Source: Taenia hydatigena
Taxonomy: Eukaryota; Platyhelminthes; Cestoda; Cyclophyllidea; Taeniidae
Assembly: GCA_036345935.2 (NCBI GenBank)
Contig: JADWOT020000584.1
Span: 10,326 to 74,325 of the forward strand
Direction of reading: 5' to 3'
Length of the DNA: 64,000 bases
In this document: positions 58,600 through 64,000 of the stretch, in pieces
How positions within the stretch are numbered: the stretch's first letter is position 1
Layout: each line of letters starts with the position of its first letter
Program-made: the position numbers and the translations under genes
The notes under the pieces: model-generated
What the model was told of the DNA's origin: nothing
What the model saw: the letters and a program-made list of their open reading frames with translations, nothing else
Databases searched by the model: none

Positions 58600-61500
58600 A
58601 TTTTCCGTTGATGTTTACGTAATATTCTTATGGTAGCAGCAAATTCCTGCAATTTCTCAAGCCTTCCTGAATAGGCTCTAATCGACAAAATCAAATCGCG
58701 CATTAATTTGCGTAAGCACTGAATATAATTAGCTGACCTCTTTGCACTCTCCTTACAGTGAACACGTCCCATTGCATTAGTAAGGCAAGCATTTTTGGTT
58801 TAGGGTTGTTCTTCTATCACCCTGAATTGAAGTCGAAAATCTGATTTTTAATAGAGGACCAACATTCTGCCTTATCAAGGGTTGTTAAACTAACGATGTA
58901 GCGCCTCCTTCTAGTCCCTACTTATTACTCTCCAATTCTTTCCAATTCTCTTCTCCCATCTCCAGCGATTCCATTAAAGTCAAAGAGGATACTCCGATGT
59001 TCACTGTTATCGCTTTTGACATATAAGTGAAAGGCTTGCCTGCTCTATTGTTATGTAGATTATTTGTCTTCACCGAGTCAAATGAATGTCAAATGCGGCA
59101 TGCCGGCAGGCTTCATTGTTGACGGATAGATAATTATAAGCTAGTCAATCTATGAGCTTTAGTCGGGTCGGGGACGAGATTCTGCGCGCATTGTTGTGCA
59201 GCAGCCTTTTCTGTGATTGATACATTAAAAAATCTGATCACGCTAATTCATGTCGGCTTGACCTACTGCACTCACCTCTTCTACATCTCTTTCAGTGTCC
59301 CATAGCAAATACCATTTCTGCAGGTTTATTAACAGACTAGCATTACCTCAATTATTTTAAGACTCCAAATTGAGTTATGGAAGCACGCTCTGAGTTTGAT
59401 CACTGTAAATGGGTATCAGTCCTTAATTGCAACTAACGAAATAAAAATATATTTATCAGAATAATAGACAAGACTTATTGCCACCAAGCTTATCTAATTT
59501 GACTTGAATCGACAACGCTATGTAGAAGGCAAGCAGCAAAGTTTAAGAGTGGATGCATGTGGGATTAGCTTTTATCTTTACAGCTCATCAAATCGAATGA
59601 CTACCACTGCATTGTGGATTGCAGCTTCTGCCCCCATATTTCTTTGACGAAAACAGAAGGCTTATATACACTGGACAATAGCCATAAAAGGAGAGCACGT
59701 ATGCAAAGGCATTCTACTATCTGCTACCATTTAGAAGCCCTACCACTAGCTCCGAATCGCAGCAGCAAAATTCTGCCTTTACTCAGCGGAATTAGGTTTT
59801 TTAATCACTGAGAAGGGATCTCAAAATATAAGGCTTATAAGCACTGCTAGTGGACTAGGCACTCACTTTCAAGGAAAAGCCCTTCGTCTGCGGCGAAAGT
59901 GTTCCCGTGTTGGCACAGTTATGAAGTTTTAACTTTATCTATGAGATGTCCGATTTCAGTTATCGTAGATTGTGACTTCTGATGGGAAAGAAAGCGTATT
60001 GAAAGGATACTGATACTCCCACGAAAACGTCATTAAGTAAACTTTGATCAATCGTATGATCTACGCTTCAATATTAGGGAATGCAGCGGAGATAGTGCCT
60101 TCGCCTCGTCGTTTGGATATCAAATACAAAGCAGGACATATCTCTAAAAATAGCACGTGTATTCAGTACCTTGATGCTAACAACAGCACATCAATAGACG
60201 CTATAGCTATTTATGCAAGTGCATCCAATGTCGTCTTTTACGTCACTTTATATCACACATGGAGATCTGTGCGAATGAGTGCCTACAATGCGCTATAGCA
60301 TTGCCAGATGACCAAGAATGTGAGTGATGTGTGTAATGAAGTACGGGAGATCCATCACTTGATTTGAATAGGGTGTTATTTGAGAAGGATGGATAAAAGA
60401 CGCAGTCGTAACATCGTTTTAAAGGCAAAGTGATTAAAAATGTTAACAAATAAAAATTTTTCCTAAATATGGTTGCACATATGAGTTGAAGGGAATTCTT
60501 ACTCAAAAAAATTTGTGATCTTACTTGTTTGGTCATGCATGTGAAAGTGAAGCAAGTTTTGAGTTAAATAATTTTTGCATCGTTTTCAATGTAAATGGCG
60601 GTATTTGCTTTTCTCCACCGCATTAAAATGCCGTTGTTATGGTAAAAGCAAGCTCTTTACTTGGAACAGAGAAACAAATCCTAATGGCTAGGCATTATTT
60701 GGTAAAAGCAAAATACCTAGTCCTGAATTCCACAAGAATGTATCTCGTCCGACTTGAGCACAATTTGCCGAGCACGAGTCATTATAACAAGCGATTCGGA
60801 ATCAGGATCCCGTCATTGCCACTGCTTTGCATACAACTCAGGTAAGAATATTTGTAATTCATAAGTTCTTATTATCACTCTCCCGTACTAATTAGCCATA
60901 GCTGTTCACTGGACAGTTCGACTCTACGCTTATTCTCAAGACTTTCATTATTAATGCACAGCAAGGTTCACTTTACACGAATGACTGTAACAGTCACATC
61001 CTAAAACCGCATCTGGCGCATTGCTTAGCTCCGCCTATTCGACAGCCACAGAATTGTAGTTCTAAGCTTTTGAGGCAGGAAGACAAAAATATCCAACCAC
61101 AAAAGAATCACTCACCCTGTTTCACCACCCGAAAAAAGAGCTGAATGCTATTTGACTTTGATAAATGGTTTGGGTTAGTGCATGTTTAAGGCCATAAACC
61201 TGTAACAGTCGCAAATTAGCCCCAGTATTCTGCGCTCCAGATTTTTCCATCTTGATCTGAAAATGATCTCAGTAAGAATTAGGCTGTTGGCTTGTTGAGG
61301 TGCCAGAAAGGCAAGTAATGCAAGCAAGCAAAGCGTGAATACTAAACTGGGCACATTTTTCTTTTCAATCAGGTACCAATTGGTTGATTACTTACTCAAA
61401 CGTTAGTTTACCTTCGTGCCTGCGTCGTGCAGTTTCATTTTAAAATGCCTGATAGTTTGTAATGCCTAAAATATAATGAGCATGATTTTTACGCAAAACT

Positions 61501-64000
61501 GAGAATGTGCAAGGGTATAGCTGCAATCTGGTTTCTTGGTTTCCATTCGAATTTGTTCAAATTTGTACTCGGCTGTGTTAATCTTTGACAGCGATGATAA
61601 AAATTAAAGCCCGAGCAATTTAAGCAAAGAAAGCTAAAACGACACAATTATGTAGACCTGCGCTACATTCTACCTGTTTAGATCTAGAGATGATCAGCAT
61701 TTAAACATGGCAGCTTGTTCTGTTTGGCAATTACTTGCGGTACTTCTTGTATCAACCGAATGATAACGGCATCTAGGTCTAGCACTGAGGATCGGTAATG
61801 CACAATTGTGCACTTAAACAATCCAATTCACCTGTGACCAGCATTGACTCGAATTAGAAATCAGACGCATGAATTATTTCATGGATACTTTCATCAAGGT
61901 CATGAAGTAGCGCTGTCCTCTTCTCTTTCCTATCCAAAATTAGTAAGAAATATGGCATAGAATACTGTTTCCTTCTGTAACTGCTTGCGGTACTTATAGT
62001 TTAAAAAGCTTTCGATTTCGGCATGCCCGATGTGCGGGGGACCCATTCTGGCAAAGAAATTTGCGTTGGCACAAATGCACAGCTGCTCCCTTACTTGTAA
62101 TTCCAATCAAGAATGAATTATTATTTGGACTCAGCAGCTCGAATTCAGCAGTTTTTTCTTTCCTTAAGGGAAGGGGGCTGTTTTATAGTAGACATTTTAG
62201 GTGCGGTTGATGTAAATAATGCTTATTTCTGTAAGAAAAGATAAAATTGTCAAGGTATATGCGTATGTTCTTTCTAATCTCCTTTGGTCACCAACGTATT
62301 AGGATAAATGTCACTCTACTTGTTAAAGTTGTGACAAATAAACGAACCAACGCAAAGGGAATCACGAAACTTGTGCGAGATTTCCACCAAGTAGGGAGAC
62401 GAAACGTTGCAACTGTCTAGTGATACTTCTTTGATAAAACAACGTGCAAATTGGATTGCGAATGCAGCTCGGAACAATTTTGATCCGTTTTTGTGATGCC
62501 CAGGAAGTGCCTTAGGTCAAAAAAGCCACACGCATCTTAATACTAATATTGGTTTATAAAGACGTTAGGGACTCTTCAAAAATGCCGTCCAGCACCGATG
62601 GAGTTACCCTCACGTAGAGCTTGATGCTTATTAGCCTTCATTACACCCCAAATATTTTGCAGCTACTGAAACCAATAAGTAGCACTGTTCCCAACTGAAA
62701 AACTCCTACCATATATGTTCCTGTCTCACAGCTGATATCCCCTTAAAAAGGTATTATGATCAAAGCAGTCAAACAGCTACGAAGGGCCTTGGTAATAACC
62801 CTCTCAGAAAGGCCCGCACGATTTCTACCGTATTCATGAAGCCGTGTCATGTGTTTAATTTGAAATGACAATTTAAAAAATTAGGATAATTTCTTATGCC
62901 ACATCCAATCAGTAAAATTTCCTTTTTGCCATTATCTAAAAAAGATTGGTATGACTTGTTGCCATAATATTTCTCTAAAATCCTACTAGTCATAATCAAG
63001 CAATCATATTCCACATCGTGTAATTCGGACACCGTGGAGATACATTTCTATAAGATATTGCACGACTCGCACTTCAACCACTAAAAATAGAGCAGTATTC
63101 TCTCTATCCATAAGAGAGAGAGTGAGTGGCTGGATGATGTAATCCTTAAACAACAAGAATAAGTAATAGTCACAAAAAGTGTTCCCATTGGTGTTTTCAT
63201 TATTATTTCTTGATCTCAAAGAAAGTAGTTGATGTTAAAAGCACTCACAATATCTCGACGAGCACTGCGTTTCTTCATGAATGCATCAGAGCCAATCGGG
63301 TCCCAAGGTTAGTGGATGGATGATCTTGGAGGGAGGAAGTATAAATTCGGCCTTAACGAGATGCAAAAAGCCTAACCAAGTGAATAGACTGCGAGGAATT
63401 AAAGTGGTCAATGACGGACATCATCGGCGAATCACATAATTAGCCATGGAGAAAGGCCTAGACCCGAGCCTTTGGTTACAGGAAATCAAATGTTGCAGGA
63501 AGAGAGAAATTGGTACAAAAGCTGATAAGATGGAACACCCGACGCAAACGATTCCAGCCATTGCAATGCTGTCAAAGCTTTGAACTTGCCATTGCCTATG
63601 TCTGATTGCTCATCACAAATAACACAATCAATTACAGACGCACACTGTATTTCATGCTGGCTTTCCTCACCGAAGTCTAGACGAAGCATGTTGGTCTGGG
63701 TGGGTCAAGCCGCGTCGAAGAATCCGTCTGTGGCAAAGTCACCTTCCATCTCCTAGCTAATCGGTGAGTCGGATACGCACTAAGACAGTAGCAATGACAG
63801 ACTTCCACGAGGAACAAAAGACCGTTTCAAGTTTTTGACCTTACCTATGTCCTTTTCTATCTGAGTCCCATATTAGCTTGGCCAGCAAACTTAGGATACT
63901 TGCGCTCTCACCCCCGAATATTGATATGGAAGTACCTTGAAGAGACATGATGAAGGCGCTAGTCGGACCGCTGTAGCAACACTAAGTCTTATTCCAAATA
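58600..64000. other. stretch without a supportable gene
   Basis: ORFs at 59,614-59,811, 60,044-60,298 and 60,639-60,845 are open and protein-like in composition. The last runs into a CTCAG|GTAAGA donor at 60,842, so it may be an exon of unknown function. Nothing recognisable lies beyond 61 kb apart from a GAGAGAGAGTGAG patch near 63,115. Confidence 0.35.

Overview
This is animal nuclear DNA. It has spliced gene pieces with GT..AG introns, 5S rRNA-like and tRNA-derived sequences, fragments of Ty3/gypsy retrotransposons, many decayed repeats, and no dense or operon-like coding. The best-recognised gene is a CAP-domain (SCP/TAPS, venom-allergen-like) gene whose motifs fit the platyhelminth type. 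A parasitic flatworm, plausibly a tapeworm, is therefore the best guess. That placement is an inference from family resemblance, not a proof.

Layout. 0-8.7 kb: sparse, with a tRNA-related SINE-like element (2.0 kb), two oppositely oriented tRNA-like sequences (2.87 and 3.1 kb), a G/purine-rich tract (6.7 kb), a 5S rRNA-like gene (7.87 kb) and a dispersed repeat (8.5 kb). 8.7-19.5 kb: no gene I can support; it holds one decayed dispersed repeat and one arm of an inverted repeat. 19.5-21.2 kb: the CAP gene, with TATA box, possible 5'UTR intron, four coding exons and a poly(A) signal, but two in-frame TAG codons. 22-23.1 kb: two gypsy pol fragments in inverted orientation. 23.5-23.84 kb: a second purine tract joined to a decayed 5S copy. 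26.4-28 kb: another gypsy remnant with an integrase motif. 28.95 kb: a tRNA-Leu-like sequence. 29-34.3 kb: nothing supportable.

34.3-54.3 kb is the most interesting part. A multicopy gene family with an F-box-like N-terminus is arranged as two large inverted arms (34,340-38,472 and 47,978-51,950). The 9.5-kb spacer between them holds diverged relatives in both orientations (38.9-41.0, 42.68-43.13, 44.4-46.7 kb), and a further fragment lies outside (53.9-54.3 kb). Identity between the arms is patchy: near-identical blocks alternate with clearly diverged ones, which suggests gene conversion. Each arm's F-box reading frame is broken, but in different places. I found no domain I could name after the F-box-like segment, so the family may be undescribed.

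54.3-64 kb: only isolated exon-like ORFs of unknown function and a perfect 13-bp hairpin. No operon, CRISPR array or complete mobile element is visible. All copy comparisons were made by eye, so identities are approximate.
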